In this document: one piece after another, positions 21,639-33,837 of the stretch
Numbering within the stretch: the stretch's first letter is position 1
Layout of the letters: every line of letters starts with the position of its first letter
Source of the DNA: Glebionis coronaria
Lineage: Eukaryota > Streptophyta > Magnoliopsida > Asterales > Asteraceae
Assembly (NCBI GenBank): GCA_025667525.1
Contig: JANFOE010000190.1
Location: 2,501-66,500, forward strand
Direction of reading: 5' to 3'
Length of the DNA: 64,000 nt
The notes under the pieces: model-generated
What the model was told of the DNA's origin: nothing
The model's database searches: none
The model's input: only the letters and a program-made list of their open reading frames with translations
Made by a program: the position numbers and the translations under genes

Positions 21639-23676
21639 ATTTGGGTCGAGTCAGGCTCGTGACTCGGTGAACAAAAACAAGCGCTTCTCGGGAGGCAACC
21701 CGTGATCTATCCTTTACTGCTTTCATAATAAGTGTAGGGGGAGCCCCCGCATATGTTTGTTGTCTTGTTTCTTGTGCTGTGCAGGGATTAAAGCTTCAAA
21801 TATCCACCTTGATGACTTTTGACGAACCGTGATACCGTGTTTCCCATCTTCCCGGTTCTATCCTAAACTCTTGTGATTCATTTTTTCATATTTTATATAT
21901 GTTCACATTGAATTCACTTTAGTTGTCCTTTCCTTAGCAAGATTTAAACAAGTGCACAATGTCCTAAGTGTAGGGGAGTTTTACTCCCACATGCTCAAAC
22001 ATTGAGGACAATGTTTATCTCAAGTGTAGGGGGGACTTCTATCGAAGTAAGAGGTCTTTTCCATGAATTTGCCCTCATTTTAACCGGAAAAATTGATTTT
22101 TCGACATTTTTCAAAATTTTTAATCTATTTTGGCCTGGTTGTATAGATGTATTTTCCTTTATCATGTTTAGTTTCTTTCTATTGCTAGAATAAATTTTCA
22201 ATAAAGTGGTTTTAGATTTTTCTTAGTCGTGATCATTTTGACTCAACCCGAGTTTACTTACCTAAGTTTACTCTAGCTAGTATCCTTAACGAATTTAAGT
22301 CAAGTTTTGCTAGGCTTTTATATAGGGAGCTATAAAACGCGAAAGTCTTAACTCTCACGGGTTAAGAACAAGAACTTTTCACAAGTTCCTATAATTGAAC
22401 CTAGAGAGTCGTTTATCAAGGGAACTTTAAAACGCGATTTCTAAACTTGAAAAAGTCTAAGAATTTGCAAGATCCTATAGGCGACTCGAAAACCCAAAAC
22501 TTTGATTTAATAGGCTAAGCATCCACGAGTCTCATTCCTTGAGATTTTGAATTGTGGAGAACGAGAGATGATAGAGTCAATTATAAGTTTGGTATTCTTT
22601 CATGAATTTATGTGAGTTAATTATAAGCCTATTCTCCCTCCGCTTGTTAATAAATTTTTCTGCAATAAATAAGGTTGTACGATTTAAAAGGTTACTTAGC
22701 TTCTAGCCCCAGATCGTTTAAAAGTTGCTCGGTACGGATTAGAGTTTATAGCCAAGGCATAACTTATTGAAGCGGGACGCGAAGATTGGCGAGTCCGAAA
22801 AGGCCCTAACAAGGCATGAGGGCTACATTTTGTTGCTAAAGATCCAAAAGTGATGTGAAGAATCATTTATCGAAAATCAATATGAAGGATCGAGACACAC
22901 GACGAAAAGCAAGAACTCCCCAAAAGTCATGGAGAAGTCTATCCGAAAAGACCCTAACAAGGTATGAGGATAAATAGATCCAAGTCCTAAAAGGAGGCGG
23001 ATCGTTGCATATCGAAGTCCAAAATAAAGATTGGAGAAAAATGAAGAAGTCGTGGTCCTAAGATGAAGAATCTCTCAAAACTTCAAGTGAAGAAATTCCT
23101 ATTATGAAGAGAAGGCCATTATTTCATGAACGTCTCTCAAAGATTCGAAGTATGAAGTCGCTGCCAAATATCGGTCCGAGAAAGGTCTCAAATCGTGAAG
23201 CGAGTTATGCCAAGATATGAACTTTATGAGGTCCCAAGAAGCAGTTTTAAAAGATTTGGTCCTTTAGCTAACTATTGATTAAATCGTTCACCTTATTTTG
23301 GACTAAATAACTATCGAAATAAGTCAAACAATGTATCCTCGTGATCATTCAAGACAAAACTAAAATATAAGAGATACACCTAGGAATAAGGGAGTCTAAG
23401 TGAGTAATTGGCCCACATGAGTTCGTGATTGTTTGCTAACTTATAATAACAATGATCTCGTTTTTAATCTTGGTATGGGGAACGTGAAACTTGAGGATGA
23501 TAAACGTTCATGGCCGCCAAACCCAATGTAAGTTTTTAATTTCTTTACTTATTTCTATCTTTTATGTTTAGTATTTAATAAAGGCCAAAGTGGGTTATTT
23601 ATGATAGAAAATGTAAACCATGCTTTAAAATTAATGCATTGCATGAGGGCATTGCAATGGTCAAGTGTAGGGGATT
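21639..23676 (+). other. Non-coding region between pol and 3' LTR of inner Athila
   Basis: About 2 kb with no env-like or other supported ORF. It shares blocks with 9011-11158 of the outer Athila. Four copies of AGTGTAGGGG occur at 21731, 21967, 22024 and 23664; the last directly precedes the 3' LTR and is the presumed polypurine tract (to 23676). Confidence 0.75.
21997..22016. repeat. Conserved inverted repeat beside a purine tract
   Basis: AAACATTGAGGACAATGTTT, perfect 8-bp arms, followed within 10 nt by AAGTGTAGGGGGG. The outer Athila has the same hairpin at 10750-10769. The ATTGAGGACAAT core is, to my knowledge, widespread in Athila-type elements. Confidence 0.8.
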
Positions 23677-25369
23677 TAATAAGTGTAAAAACACTTATCC
23701 TTTTACCACTTATTTCCAATAATAACAAGCCCAAAACGTGTGATTTATGTCGTAAAAGTCGGAATTATGTGTGGTTTGTATTTTTATTGTGTTTTAGGAC
23801 CAAATTATGAAAAAGGAAGAAAACACGGGTTTTCACGGGCTTTTATCTAAGAAAACGGGAAAAGACGAAGTCAAAAGATCAAGAGTGCAAAAAGAACGGA
23901 AGTCCAAGGCCTATTCTGAAGATTTATCGAAGAAAAAGTCTAAAGACGGAATTTTAACGAAGTCGAAGAACTTAAGTCTAACAGAAGAAGAAAATTAAAA
24001 GACAAGTTCAAATCCCGAGACGACAAAGACAAAGAATTAAAGTCGAGTCGAGAAAACGTGAAGAAAGCAAGAAAGAAGATGCAACACATGCAATCCTTCC
24101 ACCTTCCCTATAAATACCCTCCTAATAGTCATTAGGAGGGTGGTTAGTTAATTTAGCTAGTTTTTAATTTTCTTAGTTTTCTCTAGTTTTAGAGAGAGAA
24201 AGTCTTAAACTTTCTCTCACTAAACTTCATCTTTTCTTTTAATCTTTTAAGATTAAACACCTTTGTATTGCTTATTTCATTAATCAAGTTCTATTTTAAG
24301 CTTTAAATCCTTAATCTCACTCTACTTTTCTTTGATTTAAGATTGATTTTGGTGCGATTATCAATAGATCCGTGTTGTTCTTAATGATTTCGTGCTTAAA
24401 AAGTTAATCTTTTGATCATTTTATAAGTTTTCATTTGATTAAGCTTTAAGACTTTTGTGCTTATTGGCTTACTTTTATGATTAGCTTATTTACTTTATAA
24501 AAACTTTTCTTAAAAATTTTATGTTTTTATTGTTTGATCCAAAAAGTTGCTTATTTCGAGGTTGGATAAGTTGAGATTAGTGCTTATTTGATTTCGTTTA
24601 AGTTGATTCGTCTAGTTTTGGGAATAAGCTTGTCAAAATAGCTTATTTCTTGGCTTTTAACCGAATTCCACAATTTTCGGAAAGGGTTTTTAAACCCCTT
24701 TCCGATTGACCTTTTCCGATCAGCCACCCCTCTTTCCGATTGAGTCCAATCGGAAAAGGGTTTGTAGATTCCGACGGTTCCCCACTTTAGTATTCCGATT
24801 GGAATGTTTCTAAACTTTCCGATTGGAACTCCACCCCATATTCCGATTTGAACAATTTGTGAGGTATTCCGATTGTAGGAATTTGTTGAATATTCCGATA
24901 GGGATATTTTATATATTCCGATTTGCACATTCGTCCCACATTCCGATTGGGTATCTTTTCCATATTCCGACCACCAGATCGGAATACATTCCGATCTGGG
25001 TTCCTTTTCGCTTGTTCTGATTGAGTTACTTTGGTTTATTCCGATCTTACTTTCTTTTAGTACCTTTCAACTAAGTTCTTATTTTTAGAGTGTTTTCCAA
25101 GTGTTAGTTTTATTTAGTGTGCTAGTACTTTTCCATTGTTACTTTTAAGTTTACGAGCTTTTATTTCACCCGTCTTCTTAGAATTAATCTTTTAACTTCC
25201 ATTTTACTCAACGACACTTTAATTACTTGCTTAATAGTTTAAAATAGACAAACAAACCAAACCATTCTCTTGATTCACCAAAAGACGATTGAGTCGCACT
25301 TTAGACCGGTTTTCAATTCGAAAGGATTCGGACGATAATATTTTATACCTAGCCAAAAGCGAAGTATCA
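23677..25369 (+). repeat. Inner Athila 3' LTR
   Basis: Near-identical to the 5' LTR. It begins TAATAAGTG after GTGTAGGGGATT and ends GAAGTATCA. TATA box and hairpin at 24109-24141. Confidence 0.95.
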
Positions 25370-25374
25370 GTGGC
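25370..25374 (+). repeat. TSD of inner Athila, right copy (GTGGC)
   Basis: Matches 13079-13083. The outer pol frame (VRSFLGH) resumes here on the minus strand. Confidence 0.93.
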
Positions 25375-25992
25375 CTAGGAAACTCCTAACTCCCTTAACG
25401 GTTTTGGGATGAGGTAACTTGGCGATGACGTCTACCTTAGCTTTATCGACCTCAATCCCCGCCTTCGACACCTTATGTCCTAAGACGATTCCTTGTTTAC
25501 ACATAAAATGACATTTTTCCAAATTAAGCACAAGATTGGTTTCTTCACAACGTTTCAACATTTGTTCGAGATTAGATAAACATGACGTGAACGAATTACC
25601 AAACACCGAGAAGTCATCCATAAACACTTCCATCGACTTCTCGATCATGTCGCAAAAATCGCCATCATACACCGTTGAAACGTACCGGGTGCATTACAAA
25701 GTCCGAAAGGCATCCTACGATAAGCGAACGTTCCATAACGACACATAAACGTAGTCTTCTTTTGATCACGAGGGTCGATAAGGATTTGAAAGTAACCGGA
25801 AAAACCATCTAAAAAGCAATAGAATTCATTTCCCGCTAGTCGCTCCAACATTTGATCCATGAAGGGTAAAGGAAAGTGGTCTTTACGAGTGGCGTCATTT
25901 AACTTTCGGTAGTCAATACACACCCTCCAACCGGTCACAACACGAGTGGGAATTAACTCGTTGTTTTCATTAGGCACAACGGTCATTCCTCC
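25370..25992 (-). pseudogene. Outer Athila pol: reverse transcriptase part (frameshifted)
   Basis: On the minus strand this encodes the RT fingers and palm: VCIDYRKLND, DHFPLPFMDQMLERL, MPFGLCNAPGTFQRC and FMDDFSVFG, then the connection domain to SFLGH, where the inner Athila is inserted. Two frame breaks are visible. One lies at the protease-RT junction (about 25990-25993, one base short in a C run on the plus strand). The other is at 25654-25658, an A5 run one base short of what the frame needs. Both sit in homopolymers, so real decay and assembly error are both possible. The rest of pol is at 11159-13083. Confidence 0.92.
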
Positions 25993-28900
25993 TTTTTAGG
26001 GACACAATGGATTGGGCTCACCCATGGGCTATTGGATATAGGATAAATCATTCCCGCGTCAAGGAGTTTAAGGACCTCCTTTTTAATGACATCGTGAATT
26101 TTGGGATTCACCCTTCTTTGACTTTGAATTGCGGGTTTGTAGTCCTCCTCCATTAAAATCTTGTGAGTACAAAATTTTGGGTCAATAACCTTAATGTCGG
26201 ATATTTTCCACGCAATTACCCCTTTATGAGCCTTAAGAACTTTCAAGAGCTCGGTTTTTTCATCATTAGCAAGACCTTTTGCAATAATAACCCGCAACTT
26301 GTCATCACCTTCCAAGAATGCGTACTCAATGTGAGAAGGAAGATCTTTCAATTCAAGGATAGGTGGTTCCTCGATTGAAGATTTTGGTTCAACACTCATA
26401 GCTTCCATCGGCGAAAGAAATGGTGGAATAGAAGTATCATCACTAATCAACATCTCATCTTCATTGTCGATCTCATTTGAAGTGAGATCGCCTCCTTGGA
26501 ATGGAGTGAGATTTGGTGTGGAATTAGCAAGAATCAGATCCAAAATAGTGGGATTGCCACTTGACGAGCTATCGGAAAAACCTAACACTTCTTGTGAAAA
26601 CTCATCGCAAACCACATCAACGATGTCAATGTGATTGATGGTAGCGATTGCATAAACATGAGAAGGTTTCGAGTTTTGAGTAGCGTTTATAACAAGTTCC
26701 TCTTCGTTGAATCTCAAAGTGATAGTTCTTACATGAACATCGATAAGTGATCTCGAAGTGTCTAAAAATGAACGACCTAAAATTAGAGGAACTTGAGGAT
26801 CCGCGGGGATGTCAACTACTATAAAATCAACGGGATAGTAGAACTTCCCCACTTTCACGAAAACATCTTCGGAAACTCCACATGCCATAATCGTAGAATG
26901 ATCGGCCATCTCGATGAACATGTTCGAAGGAATGAGAGCCGGAAGCGAAAGCGATTTCCAAATGGAAAATGGCATTAAATTAATGCTCACACCAAGATCG
27001 GCCAAGGCGAGGCAATCTTTCATATCTTGTATGTCACAAGGAATGTGAAACTTTCCGGGGTCACCAACTTTTTCCGGTATGCGGTTAAGATAAACCGAAG
27101 AACAATTAGCAAGCTTTGAAAGCTTTTCCTTATCGCTCATCATACTTTTAAAAGTGGAAGCGAAACGAGGCATATACAACAACGCGTCGGCTAAACTCAC
27201 ATCAAAATGCACTTGTTGAAACATTTTTATAAAAAGCTCGATTTGTTGTTTGTTATGTTCTTGCAATTTCTCTTTGTTTCGTCTCGAAGGGTAGGGTAAA
27301 GGTGGTGTGGGTTGGACATGAGGCATCGGCCTTGGAAACTCGGGTTCCACAATTGGTATAGGTTCAACCGTAGGTGTGGTATGAGCGGTACTTCGTGGGA
27401 TTGTAATGTGCTCCTTTTCGACCATCACCTCGGGTTCTTTCTCGATTTCCTTCTCCATAGAAGTACTTGGACGGGAGATTGGTTCTTTGAAAGTTTTACC
27501 ACTTCGTGTAGTAATAACCTTCATTTCTCCTTTCGGGTTTGCAATGGTATCACTAGGAAGACCACCCGAGGAAGAGGGTTTACACATGATTGCTTCAAAC
27601 ATCTTAGCCATTCGGTCCTCAAATTTTGATTGCCTAGCATCCGCTTTTAATAACTCTTGCTTAATCTCATGTTGTCCTAATTCCATCTTTTGTTGATTTT
27701 GTTGAAGACGTTGGATATTTCCTTCCATTTTGTTTGCATGAGTTTTAAGTTCATTAGCAAGTTCATTTTTTAGCTCGTTTTTCAACTCGGATCTTAAGCT
27801 AATCATCTCACGTTGCATGTTATCAAATTTAGCATCATTTGCTTTTGCATAATCCAAAAATTCTCCTTGCAAATTTTTAGTGTGAGTATTTTGAAAACCT
27901 TGTGTAGTGTTTTGAAAATCACGGTTTTGGTTTTGATTAGAAATTTGTCCATTCCCATTTTGATAATTCCCTTTGTTGTAGTTGCGTGAATTGCCTTGGT
28001 AATTACCTTGGTTGTTGTTTCGATAATTGTTAACATTTTGATTTGGTGGAGCTTGATTTGGGCGGGAACCTTGGCCGTTTTGGTTGTAAGTTCCCGTTTC
28101 TACATAAGCACTCGAAGTGTTACCATCCGCGGTAATGCACTCGGAAAGATCATGAGCTCCACCACAAGACAAACAACTCTTAACAACCACTTTAACCGAA
28201 GCGGAATTGGAAGCTTCTTGAGCCTTCCAATTGGACATAAGATTAGCAAATCTATCAAAAAACCGATTTTCCTCATTAGCTTCATCATGTAAGGCGTTAA
28301 TGCTACGAGACTATTGTGACGAAGATGACGAACCCATATTGGCAACACTCGGTGTGCTACGAGGGCTATAAACCTTAGATCTATTCTAGATGATTTGTAA
28401 AGCCTCATTTTTCGTCTTGCACAAAAAATTACCACCCGCGGCGGCATGCAAATAATCTCGTTCATCATCATTAAGCCCATTATAAAAAGTATCAACTTGA
28501 TGCAATTCCGTAAAATCATGGTGTGGACATTCATGTAACATTTCTTTAAATCGTTCCCATGCCATTGAAAAACTTTCATTATTTCTTTGCACAAATCGTA
28601 AAATCTCATTTTTCAAGTGTGTTGTTTTAGATGGTGGAAAAAACTTGTTCACAAAGTTAGAAACGAGATCGGCCCATGACAAAATCGAATTTGGCGGTTC
28701 TTTCTCGAGCCAAATTTTTGCGGGTCCATCCAACGAGTATGGAAACAACATCATCTTAATGGCGTCATATGGAACATCCTTAAACTTGCTAGTGGCGGTG
28801 AGACGGTTAAAATTCCTAATATGGTAATGCGGGTTGTCTTTCTCATGACCTCTAAACTTATTTGCTTGCAACATCGACATTAAACCCGTCTTAATCTCGA

Positions 28901-29111
28901 AATTCTCCGCAAGGATGGCGGGAATCACAATAGCCTCTCCAAAACCCTCGGTGGGTGCTTGTAGCAACTCCATCATAGTACGATTAGCCATGACGACTTC
29001 TTGTTCTACAATAGGTTCAACAATTGGAGGTTCTTCTACAATCAACGTCTCTTGATTGGCTTGCTTTTGAAGTCGTTTACGAGCTCGTTTTGCTTGATTA
29101 CGAGTGATCAT
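25983..29111 (-). pseudogene. Outer Athila gag and protease (two in-frame stops)
   Basis: The first ATG of the frame is at 29111 (MITRNQAKRARKRL); upstream codons are open but have only GTG. The Gag domain (WADLVSNFVNKFFPPS, DTFYNGL, HAAAGGNF) lies at about 28400-28950. Two TAG codons interrupt the frame, at 28386-28388 and 28311-28313. Downstream come a zinc knuckle (CLSCGGAHDLSEC), an N/Q/G-rich low-complexity stretch (about 27860-28110), a coiled-coil-like segment, and the protease region. The protease motif is DLGVS (D codon at 26997-26999), where DLGAS is expected; a GCG-to-GTG change would explain it. The frame ends at 25983 with VPKKEE, from the frameshift into RT. The protein differs strongly from the inner element's Gag. 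Confidence 0.92.
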
Positions 29112-29840
29112 AAACTTCACGAAGAATGGGAGGTGAGCAAAGAAGATTCTTTTTGGGTGTTTTGTGAATTTTCAATTTTTTTTTTTGTGTTTTTGATGAT
29201 ATTTAATCTTTTTTGGATTTTGGTGTATCTTCGTAGACAACAATCTACAAAATCTCTCCTCGAATCAAACTCTTGATTAAAGAAGCCTCAAAGGAATGAA
29301 AACGATCACGTGGAGTGAACGCCTTCGAATGACTTTAGAACTTTGGTGAAAACCAAATTGTTCAAGAGGTTTTAATCACAAAGAAACCAAGCAAATATAT
29401 TATACGTAATAATACTTTGGGCGGCAAAACCCTCGATTAGCCTTGAATCTCAAAATACTCACAAGCAAGCGGGGAAACGAGGCGGCGCGAAGCACTTAAG
29501 AGCCTTTTTCCTTAGGGTATATTTTATAATACCCGCCTTATACCCACCTTATAGTTTGTATCTTTCAAAATCGAGCTTCACGAAAGTATTTATCTATTTT
29601 TGCCTTTTTCTTTTTGTTTGAGATTCGAATACAATAATTGAGTTATGAAATCCCAATTAAGGTTGTGTTTTCACACTTTTGGAGATATTGTGAATTTATT
29701 GTGATACTTAATACAATATAGTAATAATATTTGTACAAGAAAAACCAAGAAAACCGATAATACGTATTAGTAGAGTTCTACTAATACAAATACTATTTTG
29801 GTTAATATTAAAAACAACAATGCAAATTAATCACGACACA
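29112..29840 (-). other. Leader of the outer Athila RNA
   Basis: About 730 nt between primer site and gag on the minus strand, AT-rich, no supported ORF. It contains a strong hairpin at 29764-29787 about 54 nt after the primer site. Confidence 0.65.
29764..29787. repeat. Leader hairpin, 11-bp perfect arms
   Basis: GTATTAGTAGA and TCTACTAATAC separated by two bases, near palindromic. Its place just downstream of the primer site is where retroelement RNAs often carry dimerisation or packaging structures; that role is only inferred. Confidence 0.75.
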
Positions 29841-29860
29841 CCTCCCCGGCAGCGGCGCCA
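29841..29860 (-). promoter_or_regulatory. Primer-binding site of the outer Athila (tRNA-Asp type)
   Basis: On the minus strand TGGCGCCGCTGCCGGGGAGG starts three bases after the 5' LTR end. It fits the tRNA-Asp 3' end with one mismatch, the same C as in the inner Athila. Confidence 0.9.
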
Positions 29861-29863
29861 AAA

Positions 29864-32800
29864 TGATTGTGGTAATATACGACCTTTTAGGGAAAAGGCG
29901 TAAAAGCGGTAAGTATTGAGTGATGATTTAGGAAAATCAACACTAATGACCCTTAATGAAATGAAATTTCGTTTCCCAAGGAGGTATATGTGTGCGACTA
30001 AGATGTTCAAGATTTGTGATTAATATTTGGTTTAGAAGGGGATGAGAAAAGAAAATGACGAAGACGTAAAATTAAAAATTAACACTACTAGAAAGTTAAA
30101 ACGTAGAACCTTAAAAACCACAAAAATAAAAATAAATTCTAAAAATTACCAAAAATTCACCAAAAATCAAATTAAATAAACTAAGAGTTTACCAATGATC
30201 AAAACTTTTTCAAACCTTTTAAATAATTAAATATTCAATTTTTAAATGCTAATTAAAGCCCTAAAAATCAAATAAATTATCAAAAAGCCCAAATAAAGAT
30301 TTTTCAACTGGTAAACCTCTAAAATGACCTAAAAAGATTAAAAACTATTTTTAGAAATTTTTAAACTAACAAAAACTATTTAATATGATTTAAAACTATT
30401 AAAATTTAAAATAATTATAAAAATTAATCTAAAAGAGATAAAATTATTCTAAAATTTGATAAATTCCTATTTTAATGTATTAAACCTATGAAAAATGTAG
30501 AAAGTTGGAAAAAGTGAAATTTAAAAAATAATAATAAAATAATAATAAAATAATATTAAAAATCCAAAAATTATAAAAAATTTTAAAAACTTGCAAACTA
30601 GTTTATTTTAACCTAAATAATCAGAAAATCAAAGTGAAATTACCAGAATACCCCTATTGGGCCCTCAAATGGGCCAAAACCAAAAACAGTCAACCAAATT
30701 GGGCTATTGGGCCCAAAAAGTCAAACTTGGCCCAATTGACTTGGAAAAGCCCTATCTGACTCAAAATTCAATTCTAAGAACAAAACTCTAAAGGTCCAAA
30801 AGCTGAATATGAGCTCATCACAGCTTATTTAACACTCAGCTTATTCTTATTGGGCTTTTCAGCCCATTAAGCCATAAGCTAATGCCATAATCTCTAATTT
30901 GACACACAACCTTCTTTTGGGATGCTTATGAGATCTGTAAAAAGAATTTTTTAAAAAGCTCACTCAATAAGCCATAAATAAGCAAAGAAAAATTTCACTA
31001 AAAGAAAAAATAGTCGTTTTAGAGATTTAGGGCACCTCAGGACTTGATTCAACTTGCAAAAGGTTTCAAATGGACTCAATAAGCAAAATCAATCAACAAA
31101 AATCCAATAAGCACAACTAATAAGCCATAATAAGCACAAATGAACTTATGTAAAAGTCAAAGGAGTTGGTTTTCTAGTCAAACCTTAAAGTCAAACACCC
31201 AAATGCTCCAGTATGAACAAAAGGGTCAACATATGAGCACCTATTACAAAAACAAAGTTGTTGCAGGTGGGAATAAGCTATTATAGCTTATTGATAAGCT
31301 GACACCAGTTTTACACTAGCAGTGGCAACTAGCATGGGAAAGGAGTTCCCACTGCTTTGACTATTTGACCAAGCTTATTTGAGAGTTCTGGTTTGATTCA
31401 ATTGGAAACAAAGGCACCCTAGTGATCAGTGAATCACAAGGAGTCAATAGCAACAATAAAATCACAAATTCGTTCACACAATAAGCCACAATAAGCCAAA
31501 CAGTCACCAGATATGCACCAGATATGGAAATAAGCAGTTAAGCACTTAATAAGCAGATTTAGCCACAATAAGCCAACCAAACTTAACAAAATGCATACAC
31601 AAGCTATATAAACTAAGAACAAACATAAAGCAACAAGAATCAAACACTGAATCAAAGTAAATAACAAGATCAAAGCACTAGAAGTTACTGATGAACAATG
31701 AACATATGCAGAAACAAGTTTGCTGATATACTTGACACTTGATCCAATTTCAAGCCTCAAATCCTTCTTCCCTGATGTGATTAACTATGATTTAGCACTT
31801 GTTAGCCCTAGCCTAAGCTTAGATCTAGGTGTCCTGAAAATCCTAGCCAATTATACCAAGTTTTAAAGATTTTATAGCCAAATTATGAATCTATGTGATC
31901 AAACCCACAAAACCTGTAAACAGATGAACATATGCACCTAACAAACAGATACAAACACTTGCAACCACAACACAAGCACTTAGCAAACCACAATCTCAAT
32001 TCAAGCAGTAGACCCAAACACTCCTTAATCTACCACTTAACAAAGAAACTTGTGATTTTAACTAATAACCTACTGGTTTTAATGATCAAAAACACTTAAA
32101 CAATAGCAACTAACACAATCAAACTCAAAAATCACCAGCACAAACACCAATACTCAAAATCAAAGCACCAAATCAAAATCAGTCATAAACATGAAATTTT
32201 GAGTGGAATCTTAACAAGGGATTATACCTGCCTTCCACAACATCCTAGGAAGGCCAGCAATGCTCCTTGGACCTTTTTCAACAACTAGAACAAGACCAAG
32301 GTACTTTAATGAAGATGATGCAAAGTGCCTTGGTTGATGGTTCAAAGTAGAACCTCAAGGACTTAATGTCTTCAACACAAGCAGCAAACAACTCAACCAA
32401 GGGCTCTAATCCCTTCACAAGCTTGGTGTCAACAAGCTTGTAAGAGCTTATAGCAAATGGTCAAGGGTTAGTACACAAAATAAGCCAAAACATAACCTAG
32501 GATTTCAAGGTATTCAAACCTTAAAAACCTTATGAAACAAGACGTGCCTTAACCACAAGATTAAGGTATGCATTAACAATCAAATGGAACTCAGAATTAG
32601 GCTACTCAAACACCAAACTTTTAATTAAATCAAAAAGAGATTTCACAATTTCAGAAATTCAAATTTTATTTAAACTTAAAAAGGAATTACAAAGATAATA
32701 GCCTAAAACTGGAACAAAAGGACTCTCACATGTTGAGGTCTAATTTTATAGGCAAATGCCTGGCTAAACACTATTCACAAACCCTAGCAACTGAAATTCC

Positions 32801-33694
32801 TATTCTATCCTTGCAGAATCTTCTAGGTGTGTTGCCAGCTGTTTTGGGAGAATCTTGGACGTTTGTTGAGTGCTTAGGGACCAAGTATTGATTTGCAGCC
32901 CTTGATTTTGCCAAGTAAGGATCAAATGCCAGGTGTCGTATTGTGAGTGGGGATGGGGGAATCATTCTGGTAGTGGGATTTGAGGTTTAAGGTGTGGGAT
33001 GTGATTGAGTGATGTGAATCACACGTAAGTGTTTGGCGCATTTTTAGGAATTTGAAGTTTGGAATTGGCAGTTTAGGTCCTTGAGTTTTGGAAAAGAGTG
33101 AATAGCAAGTTTATTTTGCAAACAAAACGTGTTCCTTTGTTATACAACTTTCACCACTTGGTAGTTTTGGCACAAACTTTCCAAAAAGTGTTTCAAGGGT
33201 TATTTTTGACACTTTTGCATATTTTAAGGGCTGATTTTTGACAATGTTGATCTTCAAAGGTCTTCAATGTATCTTTAACTTCATGAGGGACCATTGTTGG
33301 CAATTTGGATTTGTTGAGGGACTAATCTTGCCATTTCTTCAATTTTGAAGGACCTTTTGTGTAATTTTGACAAACTTAAGGGACCAAACTTGTAATTATT
33401 AATATACAAGGGTTTTAAGTGTCATTTCTTCAATAAATGAGGATCAAACTTGCACATCTTTAAGTCTTCAAGGATAAATGTTGAATATTCCATGATTAGG
33501 GCCCGGTTCATTGTACGGCTTCGTTTCTCGTGTCCCTTTTTCCTTGTATCTTGTGATCTTTTGTCTTTTTCACGATATCCTTACCTAAAATACACAAGTA
33601 AACAAACACAAGCATATATATGGTATTTTATGACATTTTAAGCATTAAAAGCCCGAAAAGAACGATGAGATCATGTATAAATGCCATCTCATCA
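29864..33694 (-). repeat. Outer Athila 5' LTR (3.8 kb)
   Basis: Matches 5086-8996. It lacks the 89-bp segment found at 8239-8327 and has one extra 10-bp CAATAAGCCA unit near 31485-31500. The ORF at 31760-31434 on the minus strand is a longer form of the hydrophobic 6971-6750 ORF and is not called. Confidence 0.93.
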
Positions 33695-33699
33695 GTTTT
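33695..33699 (+). repeat. TSD of outer Athila, right copy (GTTTT)
   Basis: Matches 5081-5085. Sequence after it (AAAAATGGAACGATAAATAA) continues the H LTR, as in the uninterrupted copy at 63899 onward. Confidence 0.9.
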
Positions 33700-33790
33700 A
33701 AAAATGGAACGATAAATAAATCAAAGAGTTTGAACAACAAAAGCAGTGCACAACTTCATTCCCGTGACCTCCAAGCTTCCACTTCTTGAT

Positions 33791-33837
33791 TACCTGAAAT
33801 ACATGTGAGTAAAACAATCAGCAAAAATGCCGAGTGA
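33791..33837 (-). promoter_or_regulatory. Hairpin plus CAGGTA module in the H LTR
   Basis: Minus strand TCACTCGGCATTTTTGCTGA (33837-33818), then about 20 nt, then TTTCAGGTA (ending 33791). Closely similar to element 2 (43811-43861) and recognisable in element 3 and in the LTR at 2151. Confidence 0.55.

Larger units (their letters stand above)
13084..25369 (+). mobile_element. Inner Athila-type Ty3/gypsy retrotransposon, plus strand
   Basis: LTRs at 13084-14777 (1694 bp) and 23677-25369 (1693 bp), TSD GTGGC, tRNA-Asp-type primer site at 14780, gag from 15030, protease-RT-RNase H-integrase to 21638, polypurine tract at 23663-23676. Termini are TAATA...TATCA rather than TG...CA. Both 5' ends read TAATA, and the 5' LTR's inner end reads TATAA. 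About 20 differences between the LTRs (about 1.2 %) make it younger than its host element. It is a different lineage from the outer Athila: the LTR is less than half as long and the Gag N-terminus differs. Genes are broken by one frameshift and one insertion in gag and by one stop and one frameshift in pol. Confidence 0.94.
5086..33694 (-). mobile_element. Outer Athila-type Ty3/gypsy retrotransposon, minus strand
   Basis: LTRs at 5086-8996 and 29864-33694, termini TGATG...CAATCA on its own strand, TSD GTTTT. Read on the minus strand the order is 5' LTR (right), primer site (29860-29841), leader, gag, protease, RT, [inner Athila], RNase H, integrase, about 2.1 kb of non-coding sequence, polypurine tract (9010-8997), 3' LTR (left). 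The order and the integrase and gag sequences place it in the Athila lineage. Total span is 28.6 kb; without the inner Athila it is about 16.3 kb. The LTRs differ by roughly 2-3 % by eye, so it is the oldest of the inserts inside H. Confidence 0.92.

Noticed and set aside
21639..23676. Possible env-like gene after pol in the inner Athila
   Set aside because: No ORF above about 70 codons with a signal peptide or membrane segment; the region is conserved non-coding sequence.
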